Assembly: GCF_003086895.1 (NCBI RefSeq)
Contig: NZ_CP026004.1
Span: 2,330,731-2,394,730, forward strand
Source of the DNA: Stenotrophomonas sp. ESTM1D_MKCIP4_1
Lineage (GTDB): Bacteria; Pseudomonadota; Gammaproteobacteria; Xanthomonadales; Xanthomonadaceae
Direction: 5' to 3'
DNA length: 64,000 nt
The position numbers were made by a program, and so were the translations under genes. This document shows, piece after piece, positions 55,417 through 62,627 of the stretch. The notes under the pieces were generated by a model that saw only the letters and a program-made list of their open reading frames with translations, made no database searches and was not told the origin of the DNA. Each line of letters starts with the position of its first letter. Within the stretch, counting starts at the first letter, position 1.

Positions 55417-56565
55417 TCAGCCCGCGTTGGCGGGCGCCGGTGCCGGCAGGATGTCCGGCATCGGCAGGCGGCGCGGCTTGCTCGGGAAGGCATGTCGCAG
55501 GATGCGCCAGACCACCTGCGCGAACTGGCGCGGCAGCGAACCGTTGTTGTAGTGCTGGCCGTAGCGGCGGCAGATCTCCTTCACTTCCTTGGCGATGGCC
55601 GCATAGCGGTTGGCCGGCAGATCCGGGTAGAAGTGGTGCTCGATCTGGTGGCTGAGGTTGCCCGACAGCACGTTGATGATGAAGCCACCGCTGATGTTGG
55701 ACGAGCCGCGCAGCTGGCGCAGGTACCAGTGGCCGCGCGATTCATTGCGCAGGCATTCCTTCGGGAAGGTTTCCGATTCGGCGGTGAAGTGGCCGCAGAA
55801 GATGATGACGTAGGTCCAGACGTTGCGCATGCCGTTGGCCACCAGGTTGCCCAGCATCACCGGCAGGAAGAACGGGCCGGCCAGCAGCGGGAAGAACACG
55901 TAGTCCTTCAGCACCTGGCGAAGCATCTTGCGCGCGACCGGACGGGTCTGCAGCCACATCGCACGGCTGCTGATGCGGCCCTTGAACCAGCGGCCCAGGC
56001 GCAGGTCCTGTGCGGCCACGCCCCACTGGAACAGCAGCGCGAAGATCGGCGCGATGATCGGCTGCATCAGGTAGAACGGCGACCAGCGCTGTTCCGGGAA
56101 GATGCGCAGCAGGCCATAGCCGATGTCATCGTCCATGCCGCGCACGTTGGTGTAGGTGTGGTGGCGGAAGTTGTGCGTCTTGCGCCAGTTGTCGCCGGTG
56201 GCAACGATGTCCCACTCGTAGGTGTTGCCGTTGAGCTTGGGGTCGCCGGTCCAGTCGTACTGGCCGTGCATCACGTTATGGCCCAGCTCCATGTTTTCCA
56301 GGATCTTGGCCAGCGCCAGCAGCAGCGTGCCGGCGATGCAGGCCGGCCACAGCAGCGGCGCCCAGAACAGCGGCGAGAACGCACCCAGGAACAGCAGGCC
56401 ACGGCCCAGCACGCCCGACCAGCGCACAGCGGCGGCCACGCGGCGGATGTAGCGGGTGTCGGAGGCGCCGAGGCTGCCCAGGATACGGTCGCGGATCGCG
56501 TCGAGCTCGGCACCGAAGGCGTTCATCTCGGCTGGGCTCAGGGCACGGTCGGAAGCGCGGGTCAT
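55417..56565 (-). CDS. Membrane fatty-acid desaturase (DesB-like)
   Basis: 382 aa. The three histidine boxes for the di-iron site are complete: HNVMH (96-100), HNFRHH (131-136) and HQIEHH (306-311), plus an accessory His in CGHFTAESE. Hydrophobic pairs surround them. It introduces a double bond into acyl chains using electrons from the adjoining reductase. The gene order with a ferredoxin-type reductase and a divergent FabR/DesT-like TetR matches the Pseudomonas desC-desB-desT locus. It follows the reductase by 12 nt. Confidence 0.9.
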   Translation of the reverse strand: MTRASDRALSPAEMNAFGAELDAIRDRILGSLGASDTRYIRRVAAAVRWSGVLGRGLLFLGAFSPLFWAPLLWPACIAGTLLLALAKILENMELGHNVMHGQYDWTGDPKLNGNTYEWDIVATGDNWRKTHNFRHHTYTNVRGMDDDIGYGLLRIFPEQRWSPFYLMQPIIAPIFALLFQWGVAAQDLRLGRWFKGRISSRAMWLQTRPVARKMLRQVLKDYVFFPLLAGPFFLPVMLGNLVANGMRNVWTYVIIFCGHFTAESETFPKECLRNESRGHWYLRQLRGSSNISGGFIINVLSGNLSHQIEHHFYPDLPANRYAAIAKEVKEICRRYGQHYNNGSLPRQFAQVVWRILRHAFPSKPRRLPMPDILPAPAPANAG

Positions 56566-56577
56566 GGCAGCAGGTCC

Positions 56578-57648
56578 TCAGAGATCCAAAGTCAGGTCGG
56601 TGGTCGGTGCGCTTACGCAGATCCGCACCGGCTGTGCCGTTTCGGATTGCATTTCACCCGTGCGCAGGTGGCGGGTGGTGCCACTGACGCGGTCACAGGT
56701 GCAGCTGTTGCAGATGCCCATGCGGCAGCCGTGCTTGGGCTTGATGCCCTGCGCTTCCAGGCTTTCCAGCAGCGAACGGCCACGGGCCACTTTCAGCTGG
56801 CGGCCGCTGCGGGCCAGGGTCAGGGCGATCTCGCCGACGCTGTCGGCATCACTGAGCGGTGCCGGCGGAGTGAAGGCCTCGGCCTGGAAACCGGCCACCT
56901 GGTGCACCAGGCGGTGGCGCGCGGCGGCAACGAAGCCATCCGGGCCACAGGCCAGCACGTGGCGCTGGGCCAGCGGCGTATCGTCGCCGGGCACCTGCAG
57001 GGAATGGGTATCGATGCGCGCGGCCGGCACCTCGCCTTCGCGGGTGGTCAGCAGGTGCACGCGCAGGTTCGGCGTGGCCGCAGCCAGTGCCCGCAACTCA
57101 TCGGCGAACTGGAAGGCGGCAGCGTTGCGCTCCCAGTAAAACAGATCGACCGGCGCAGCCAGCGGGCGGCCGCAGGCCTCACGCAGCAGGCTGCGCATGG
57201 GCGTGATGCCGCTGCCCGCGGCCAGCAGCAGGACCGGCGCCGCGGCGGGCATGTGGAAATCGCCGAAGGCCGCGTCCAGCCGGAACAGCTCACCCGGCCT
57301 GGCGTGATGGACCAGGTGCTGGCTGACCGCACCGCCGTCGACCGCCTTCACGGTGATGGCCAGCTCGCGGCGGCCCAATGCGGTCGGGCTGTAGCTGCGG
57401 CGCAATACGCGCCCTTCAAGCTCCACGCCCAGGGTGATGTGCTGGCCCGCGCGCATGCCGGCCCAATGCCGGTTGCAGCGCAGGACAAGGGTGGAAGCGC
57501 CCTCGCCGGCCGGCTCGCGGCGGATCAGGCGGGCCAGCGGCTCGCGCAGGGTCCACAGCGGATTGAGCTGGCCGGCCCAGAAATCGAACAGCGACGGCGA
57601 CAGCCAGCGGAACGGGGAAAACAGGGACGGACGGATCACGGCGCTCAT
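56578..57648 (-). CDS. Ferredoxin-NAD(P)H oxidoreductase partner of the desaturase (DesC-like)
   Basis: 356 aa from MSAVIRPSLF. A FAD-binding barrel (RRSYSPTALG) and NAD(P)-binding domain (LLLAAGSGITPMRSLL; VLACGPDGF) are followed by a C-terminal plant-type [2Fe-2S] domain with Cys308, Cys313, Cys316 and Cys344 (KHGCRMGICNSC; VRICVSAP). It should pass electrons from NADPH to the desaturase. First gene of the operon; the promoter lies in the divergent region. Confidence 0.9.
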   Translation of the reverse strand: MSAVIRPSLFSPFRWLSPSLFDFWAGQLNPLWTLREPLARLIRREPAGEGASTLVLRCNRHWAGMRAGQHITLGVELEGRVLRRSYSPTALGRRELAITVKAVDGGAVSQHLVHHARPGELFRLDAAFGDFHMPAAAPVLLLAAGSGITPMRSLLREACGRPLAAPVDLFYWERNAAAFQFADELRALAAATPNLRVHLLTTREGEVPAARIDTHSLQVPGDDTPLAQRHVLACGPDGFVAAARHRLVHQVAGFQAEAFTPPAPLSDADSVGEIALTLARSGRQLKVARGRSLLESLEAQGIKPKHGCRMGICNSCTCDRVSGTTRHLRTGEMQSETAQPVRICVSAPTTDLTLDL

Positions 57649-57669
57649 GGCCGCACTATACGGCCGCAC

Positions 57670-57694
57670 ATACACCTGTGTATACATGTGTATA
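57670..57694. promoter_or_regulatory. Two adjacent dyads, candidate operator for the TetR regulator
   Basis: ATACAC-CT-GTGTAT (57670-57683) is a perfect dyad. It is directly followed by TATAC-ATGT-GTATA (57681-57694). They lie between the divergent reductase and TetR genes, 22 nt before the reductase start, where a DesT/FabR-type repressor would cover both promoters. Confidence 0.65.
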
Positions 57695-57740
57695 TTGAAC
57701 CGGATTGGGTATGATTCAGCCTCGTCCCCCCGGAAGTCCC

Positions 57741-58400
57741 ATGGCCGCTGCCACCGTCCTGTCGCCGCCCGAAGATTCCAACAGCCCGGCCCGCCGCACG
57801 GTGAGCCGCGAGGACCTGCTGGCCGCCGCCCTGAAACTGATCGGGCCGCACCGCAGCCTGTCCACGCTGAGCCTGCGCGAAGTCGCGCGCGAAGCCGGCA
57901 TCGCGCCCAACAGCTTCTATCGGCAGTTCCGCGACATGGACGAACTGGCCGTGGCGCTCATCGACGTGGCCGGCCGCTCACTGCGCACCATCATCGGCGA
58001 GGCCCGGCAACGCGCCACCTCCAGCGCGACCAGCGTCGTGCGCGTGTCGGTGGAAACCTTCATGGAGCAGTTGCGCGCGGACGACAAGCTGCTGCACGTG
58101 CTGCTGCGAGAGGGCGCGGTGGGCTCGGACGATTTCAAGCACGCGGTGGAACGCGAGCTGCATTACTTCGAAGAAGAGCTGCAGCACGACCTGGTGCGCC
58201 TGGCGGCCCTGGACGGCGCCCGCCTCTACAAGCCCGAACTGGTGGCCACCGCCATCACCCGGCTGGTGTTTGCCATGGGCGCAACCGCCATGGATCTGCC
58301 GCCGGAGAAAGACCCGGAACTGATCGAACAGATTTCCACGATGATCCGCATGATCATCGTCGGCGCCCGCACCCCGGCCGCCTTCCGCCGCGGCCGGTAA
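57741..58400 (+). CDS. TetR-family regulator, FabR/DesT type
   Basis: 219 aa from MAAATVLSPP, with GGAAG upstream; an ATG ten codons earlier is possible. The HTH (LSTLSLREVAREAGIAPNSF then YRQFRDMDELAVALIDVAG) matches the FabR/DesT subgroup that senses acyl-CoA or acyl-ACP composition. It likely represses the divergent reductase-desaturase operon. A GTAGATCC-type REP begins shortly after the stop. Confidence 0.88.
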   Translation: MAAATVLSPPEDSNSPARRTVSREDLLAAALKLIGPHRSLSTLSLREVAREAGIAPNSFYRQFRDMDELAVALIDVAGRSLRTIIGEARQRATSSATSVVRVSVETFMEQLRADDKLLHVLLREGAVGSDDFKHAVERELHYFEEELQHDLVRLAALDGARLYKPELVATAITRLVFAMGATAMDLPPEKDPELIEQISTMIRMIIVGARTPAAFRRGR

Positions 58401-58421
58401 CCGCCGGGGTCGGCCGGCAAA

Positions 58422-58494
58422 GTAGATCCACGCCATGCGTGGATGGAATCTGTCAGATATCGAAGGAATTCATCCACGCATGGCGTGGATCTAC
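58422..58494. repeat. Inverted pair of GTAG/ATCCACGC REPs
   Basis: A forward copy (GTAG, arms ATCCACGC/GCGTGGAT) begins at 58422, and its reverse partner ends at 58494 (ATCTAC). About 25 nt separate them. This is the third REP family of the window and occurs only near mntR and mntH. Confidence 0.85.
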
Positions 58495-58501
58495 CGTCAG
58501 G

Positions 58502-58543
58502 CAACGCCTCAAACAGCGCCAGCGCCTGCTCGCTGACATGGTG
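58502..58543 (-). pseudogene. Duplicated fragment of the mntR 3' end
   Basis: 42 nt matching the end of mntR at 36 positions (compare 58654-58695). In the mntR frame it reads HHVSEQALALFEA, against [13 protein letters not shown] in the intact gene. It is preceded by the same REP end and GTCAGG sequence found downstream of mntR, so a block containing REP plus gene end was copied. About 24 nt of the gene are missing inside the copy. Confidence 0.7.
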
Positions 58544-58549
58544 CCCGCC

Positions 58550-58587
58550 GGGGTCGGATCCGTTTACGCAGGAAACGGCTCTGCCCC
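58550..58587. repeat. GGGGTC hairpin
   Basis: GGGGTCGGATCCGTTTAC pairs with the arm around GGAAACGG through GCCCCC. It is an imperfect member of the family at 10973-11041. Confidence 0.7.
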
Positions 58588-58600
58588 CCTGCGCCGGAAA

Positions 58601-58624
58601 CATCCACGCATCGCGTGGATCTAC
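58601..58624 (-). repeat. GTAG/ATCCACGC REP downstream of mntR
   Basis: One reverse copy, ending ATCTAC, 2 nt after which the mntR stop begins on the minus strand. A near-identical copy lies at 58471-58494. Confidence 0.82.
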
Positions 58625-58626
58625 CG

Positions 58627-59094
58627 TCAGGCGCCGCCCTCGGCCTTGCGCACGAACGCTTCAAACAGCGCCAGGGTCTGCTCACTGACATGATGTTCGA
58701 TGCCCTCGGCATCGCGCCGCGCGGTATCGGGGTCCACGCCCAGTGCCAGCAGAAAACGCTCCACGGTCTGGTGCCGCTCGCGGCTGGCATGGGCCAGCGC
58801 CTCGCCTTCCGGCGTCAGGAACACGCCCCGGTAAGGACGCTGCACGACCCAGCCATCCCGCGCCAGGCGCCGCAGCATTTTCGCCACCGTTGGCTGGGCC
58901 ACGCCCAGACGGGTCGCGATGTCCACCTGGCGCGCTTCGCCGCCATCGGCCAGCAGGTCGGAAATGAGTTCGACGTAGTCTTCGACCAGCTCCATCCGGT
59001 GTGCCTCGCGCACCTGCCGGAAGCTCTCGACCTGGCGCTCGGCCTCGATCAAGGGAGGATTCTTTGCCGATGTCGAAGCGCTTGTCCTGCTCAC
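58627..59094 (-). CDS. mntR: Manganese-responsive regulator MntR
   Basis: 155 aa, the length of E. coli MntR. Winged helix: [20 protein letters not shown] and [20 protein letters not shown]. The dimer and metal-binding helices follow: [20 protein letters not shown] and [20 protein letters not shown], with the His/Glu ligands of the DtxR/MntR family. It represses mntH when manganese is high. It diverges from mntH across a 116-nt gap that holds an MntR-type dyad. Confidence 0.93.
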   Translation of the reverse strand: MSRTSASTSAKNPPLIEAERQVESFRQVREAHRMELVEDYVELISDLLADGGEARQVDIATRLGVAQPTVAKMLRRLARDGWVVQRPYRGVFLTPEGEALAHASRERHQTVERFLLALGVDPDTARRDAEGIEHHVSEQTLALFEAFVRKAEGGA

Positions 59095-59186
59095 GCGTGT
59101 GCCTGTCCTGCCGCTGTGTTCCGGGTCTGAACCTGAATTCTGGACCAGTGACGCAGTAAAGACGATTGTTTCACATTGCTAATGGA

Positions 59187-59202
59187 TATAGCAGTGGCTA
59201 TA
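59187..59202. promoter_or_regulatory. MntR box between mntR and mntH
   Basis: TATAGC-AGTG-GCTATA is a perfect 6-bp dyad with a 4-nt spacer, 9 nt before the mntH start. It has the same AGC-N4-GCT core and A/T flanks as the E. coli MntR boxes. Position and neighbouring genes make the assignment strong. Confidence 0.8.
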
Positions 59203-59210
59203 TTGAGGCC

Positions 59211-60542
59211 ATGAACACTGCCGCGCCCACCGATTCCCCGGCCGCCCCTGCGGCCAGCCTGGGTGCGCTCAACGCCTCGGTGGCGGTGCCCGAAAAAGGG
59301 CACTGGTGGTTCCGCCTGCTGGCCTTCCTCGGCCCGGGCTACATGGTCTCCGTCGGCTACATGGACCCCGGCAACTGGGCCACCGACCTGGCCGGCGGCT
59401 CGCGCTTCGGCTACCTGCTGCTGTCGGTCATCCTCGTTTCCAACCTGATGGCGGTCATCCTGCAGGCCCTGTCGGCCCGGCTGGGCATCGCCACCGGCAC
59501 GGATCTGGCCCAGGCCTGCCGGGCCCGCTACCCCAGGCCGGTGAACCTGGCGCTCTGGGGCCTGTGCGAAGCGGCCATCATCGCCTGCGACCTGGCCGAG
59601 GTGATCGGCACGGCCATCGCATTGAAGCTGCTGTTCGACCTGCCGCTGCTGTGGGGTGCGGTGATCACCGCGCTGGACACGCTGCTGGTGCTTCTGCTGA
59701 TGAACCGCGGCTTCCGCGCACTGGAAGCCTTCGTCATCGCCCTGCTGATGATCATCTTCGGCTGCTTCATGGTGCAGATCGCGCTGGCCGCGCCGCCGGT
59801 GATGGAAGTGCTGGGCGGGTTCATCCCGCACACGCAGGTGGTCACCGATCCGCATGCGCTGTACATCGCCATCGGCATCATCGGCGCCACGGTCATGCCG
59901 CATAACCTGTACCTGCATTCTTCCATCGTGCAGACCCGCGCCTACCCGCGTACCGATGCCGGCCGCCGCAGCGCCCTGCGCTGGGCGGTGACCGACAGCA
60001 CGATTGCGCTGACCCTGGCGCTGTTCATCAACGCCAGCATCCTGATCCTGGCGGCGGCGGTGTTCCATGCCAACGGCCGGTTCGACGTTGAAGACATCGA
60101 ACAGGCCCACCAGCTGCTGGCACCGATGCTGGGGGTTGGCCTGGCCTCGACCTTGTTCGCGGTGGCCCTGCTCGCCTCCGGCCTGAACTCCACCGTCACC
60201 GCCACCCTGGCCGGGCAGATCGTGATGGAAGGCTTTCTCAACCTGCGGCTGCCGCCGTGGCTGCGGCGATTGATCACCCGTGCGCTGGCGATCATTCCGG
60301 TGGTGGTGGTGATCCTGCTGTTCGGCGACCAGGGCGCGGTGAAGCTGCTGGTGCTGAGCCAGGTGGTGCTGTCGATGCAGTTGCCGTTCGCCATCATTCC
60401 GCTGGTACGGCTGGTCACCGACAAGGCCACGATGGGGGCGCTGGTGGCCCCCCGCTGGCTGGGCAGCGTCGCCTGGCTGATTGCCGTGGTGATCGTGGCG
60501 CTGAACGTAAAACTGCTGGTGGATACCTTCGCCGGCGGGTAA
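59211..60542 (+). CDS. mntH: Nramp-type manganese transporter MntH
   Basis: 443 aa from [16 protein letters not shown]; the longer reading would place the MntR box inside the gene. Eleven membrane helices. The metal-site motifs are Asp-Pro-Gly-Asn at 52-55 ([12 protein letters not shown]) and Met-Pro-His at 229-231 ([13 protein letters not shown]), both essential in the family. It imports Mn2+ with protons. It is controlled by MntR and supplies the metal for SodA and other enzymes. Confidence 0.94.
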   Translation: MNTAAPTDSPAAPAASLGALNASVAVPEKGHWWFRLLAFLGPGYMVSVGYMDPGNWATDLAGGSRFGYLLLSVILVSNLMAVILQALSARLGIATGTDLAQACRARYPRPVNLALWGLCEAAIIACDLAEVIGTAIALKLLFDLPLLWGAVITALDTLLVLLLMNRGFRALEAFVIALLMIIFGCFMVQIALAAPPVMEVLGGFIPHTQVVTDPHALYIAIGIIGATVMPHNLYLHSSIVQTRAYPRTDAGRRSALRWAVTDSTIALTLALFINASILILAAAVFHANGRFDVEDIEQAHQLLAPMLGVGLASTLFAVALLASGLNSTVTATLAGQIVMEGFLNLRLPPWLRRLITRALAIIPVVVVILLFGDQGAVKLLVLSQVVLSMQLPFAIIPLVRLVTDKATMGALVAPRWLGSVAWLIAVVIVALNVKLLVDTFAGG

Positions 60543-60553
60543 CCCAGAATGCC

Positions 60554-60679
60554 GGGGTCGGATCCCTTGCTGCAGGCAAGGGCTCTGACCCCGATGCTTC
60601 AGTAGATCCACGCCACGCGTGGATGCTTTTGCGTCGTTGCGGGGTCGGAGCCCTTGCCTGCGGCAAGGGATCCGACCCC
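60554..60679. repeat. Two GGGGTC hairpins flanking a GTAG/ATCCACGC REP
   Basis: A hairpin at 60554-60592 (arms GGGGTCGGATCCCTTGC and GGCAAGGGCTCTGACCCC) and another at 60641-60679 are inverted copies of each other. Between them lies one GTAGATCCACGC-type REP at 60602-60625. This fills the gap between the convergent mntH and thioredoxin genes and probably terminates both. Confidence 0.88.
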
Positions 60680-60698
60680 ACGCCTGGATGCCCCGGCG

Positions 60699-61025
60699 CT
60701 ACAGATGCAAGGCGATCGCTGCTTCAATCTGCTGCGGCGACTGGAACCCGGCCAACCGCTGTCGCTCGTCGCCGTCACGGAACAACGACAACGTCGGCGT
60801 CTGCCGCAGCCCCAGCTCACGGAAGAACGCCTCGCCCAGCACTTCAAGCTGCACGCGCAGCAGCGTGGTGCCCTGCCCCGCCGCGCTGTTGGCAACGCGG
60901 TGCAGCGACATCTCCAGCATCCGGCAACCCGGGCACTGGTCCTTGTGGAAGTCGACCAGCACCCGTGGGTGCTCGGCCAGCAGCTGCTGGAACTGCTCAG
61001 GCGTGGTGGCGTCGATGATCTGCAT
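60699..61025 (-). CDS. Thioredoxin-like protein of the ribonucleotide reductase operon
   Basis: 108 aa from MQIIDATTPEQFQQLL. The active site is Cys31-Pro-Gly-Cys34 in VDFHKDQCPGCRMLEMS, with RQTPTLSLFRDGDE as the cis-Pro strand. The reversed order CPGC, in place of CGPC, and the short size suggest a dedicated reductant. It is the last gene of the nrdA-nrdB-flavodoxin-thioredoxin cluster, and its start lies inside the flavodoxin gene (29 nt overlap), so it probably helps reduce the reductase. Confidence 0.85.
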   Translation of the reverse strand: MQIIDATTPEQFQQLLAEHPRVLVDFHKDQCPGCRMLEMSLHRVANSAAGQGTTLLRVQLEVLGEAFFRELGLRQTPTLSLFRDGDERQRLAGFQSPQQIEAAIALHL

Positions 61026-61500
61026 CGTGGGTACTCCAATAGTGAGCCAGGACCGTCGCGGTCCAGGCGTCGATCGCCACGGCATCGCGCGCGCCATGCG
61101 GCATCTGCTCAATTTCCAAAGGCGGGTAGCGGCTGTTGAAATAGCGGATCAGCCGGTGCACGGCACCGCAGTAGTACTCCTGCCCCCACTGCGTTTCCCC
61201 GGTACCAAACACCGCCACCTCGCGCAGACGTTCGCCCCGCTCGACCACGCCGGCCACCCAGGCCTTCATCTCGGCAGGCGTGCGCCCGGCGTTGTCGGTC
61301 CAGCTGCCCAGCAGCACAAGATCGGCTTCATCGGCTGCCAGCGACGGCGGCGTGCGCAGGTCATCCGCTTCGTGCCAATGCACCGCATGCCCGGCCGCCG
61401 CGCAGCGCGCCTGGATATGCCGGCCCAGTTCCCGTGTATTGCCGCTCAGCGACGCCACCACCAACAGGATGCGCAGCGCTGGGCCAGGCTCAGAGATCAT
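60997..61500 (-). CDS. Flavodoxin-like protein linked to nrdB
   Basis: 167 aa from MISEPGPALRILLVVASLSG. The phosphate-binding loop is VASLSGNTRELGRHI, followed by VLLGSWTDNAGRTPAEMKAW and VAVFGTGETQWGQEYYCGAV, i.e. an FMN-binding flavodoxin. It overlaps nrdB by 11 nt and the thioredoxin by 29 nt. NrdI flavodoxins assemble the metal centre of class Ib reductases, and the position suggests a similar service for this NrdB (inference). Confidence 0.85.
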   Translation of the reverse strand: MISEPGPALRILLVVASLSGNTRELGRHIQARCAAAGHAVHWHEADDLRTPPSLAADEADLVLLGSWTDNAGRTPAEMKAWVAGVVERGERLREVAVFGTGETQWGQEYYCGAVHRLIRYFNSRYPPLEIEQMPHGARDAVAIDAWTATVLAHYWSTHDADHRRHHA

Positions 61501-62530
61501 CGAAGCCGTTGTCGACGTTGGTCTTCTTGTAGCTGGCATTGCGCATCTCGAAGAAGTCGGTCTTGGTTTCTGTGAAATTGTCGGCGTAGGCCTTGATCCA
61601 CGGCATCACGTTGTCGGTGGTATCGCTGTACAGGCGCTCGATGCCCAGCATGCCGGCCATCTTGTTGGCGCGGTACTTCACGTAGCGCACCATCTCCTCC
61701 ACATCGATGCCGTCGATGCCGTCCAGCACTTCCGAGGACCACTGGGTTTCCAGTGTGATGGCATGCTCGAACGCCTGGTGCACGTAGGCGGTCAGCTCGT
61801 TGGTCTGCAGCGCGGGGTTCTCGCCGATGATGGCGCGGATGAGCTCGCTGATGAACTTGGTGTGGGCCAGCTCGTCACGGTTGATGAAACTGATGATCTT
61901 GCCGGTGCCGGTCATGCGGTTCTGCCGCACCATGTTGTAGAAGTACGCGAAACCGGAATAGAAGTTGATGCCTTCCAGGATGGACGACTGGATGAGTGAC
62001 TTCAGCAGCGTCTCGGCGGTCTTCTCGCGCATGAAATCGTCATACGCTCCCATGATCGGTGCGTTGCGCTGGATGATGGTCGGGTGCGTCCGCGCGATCT
62101 CGAAGATGCGGTTCTGGTTGGGCAGATCGGTGATCGACGCCAGCACGTAGCTGTAGCTTTCGTTGTGGATCACTTCCTGCTGGCCGATGATCGCCGCATT
62201 GGCATGCGCTGCGGGATCGGTGATGTATTCGGCCACGTTGTAGATGAAGCGGGTCTGTGGCGAATCCAGCGTGGCCAGCAGGCCGATGATCGAGTCGTAG
62301 GCATTCTTCTCGCGGCCGGACAGCTCGCCGTACTGGCGCGCGTCCAGTTTCATGTCCACCTCGTCGGGGATCCAGAAGTTGGTCGACAGCTCCTTGTAGG
62401 CCCGGTAGAACGAGGGGTACGGGATGTCGTTCCAGTTGAGGATGCCGCTGGTACGGCCGTTGATGATGCCGGTGCTGCGGTTGGGGTGGCGCGGTTCGAG
62501 GATCTTGATGCGGTCGAGGGGGGTTGCCAT
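61490..62530 (-). CDS. nrdB: Ribonucleotide reductase class I beta subunit
   Basis: 346 aa from MATPLDRIKILEPRHP. Metal ligands appear at Asp89 (IIGLLATLDSPQ), Glu119 and His122 (GQQEVIHNESYSYVL) and the second set in ILEGINFYSGFAYFY and FINRDELAHTKF. The residue four after His122 is Tyr126, the position of the stable tyrosyl radical. The C-terminus NVDNGFDDL is the tail that docks on NrdA. Two REPs separate it from nrdA. Confidence 0.94.
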   Translation of the reverse strand: MATPLDRIKILEPRHPNRSTGIINGRTSGILNWNDIPYPSFYRAYKELSTNFWIPDEVDMKLDARQYGELSGREKNAYDSIIGLLATLDSPQTRFIYNVAEYITDPAAHANAAIIGQQEVIHNESYSYVLASITDLPNQNRIFEIARTHPTIIQRNAPIMGAYDDFMREKTAETLLKSLIQSSILEGINFYSGFAYFYNMVRQNRMTGTGKIISFINRDELAHTKFISELIRAIIGENPALQTNELTAYVHQAFEHAITLETQWSSEVLDGIDGIDVEEMVRYVKYRANKMAGMLGIERLYSDTTDNVMPWIKAYADNFTETKTDFFEMRNASYKKTNVDNGFDDL

Positions 62531-62561
62531 GGTGGTCTGCCTTCGTTCTTTTTCAGCGTGT

Positions 62562-62621
62562 TGCCGGCCAGCGGCCGGCACTACCGTCCGTCACGGGTTG
62601 CCGGCCAGCGGCCGGCACTAC
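62562..62621 (-). repeat. Two direct GTAG/GCCGGCC REPs between nrdA and nrdB
   Basis: Reverse-orientation copies at 62562-62584 and 62599-62621, with a 14-nt spacer. They lie within what should be one transcript, so their stems may adjust the nrdA:nrdB mRNA ratio. The second ends 6 nt before the nrdA stop. Confidence 0.88.
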
Positions 62622-62627
62622 CTGTGC

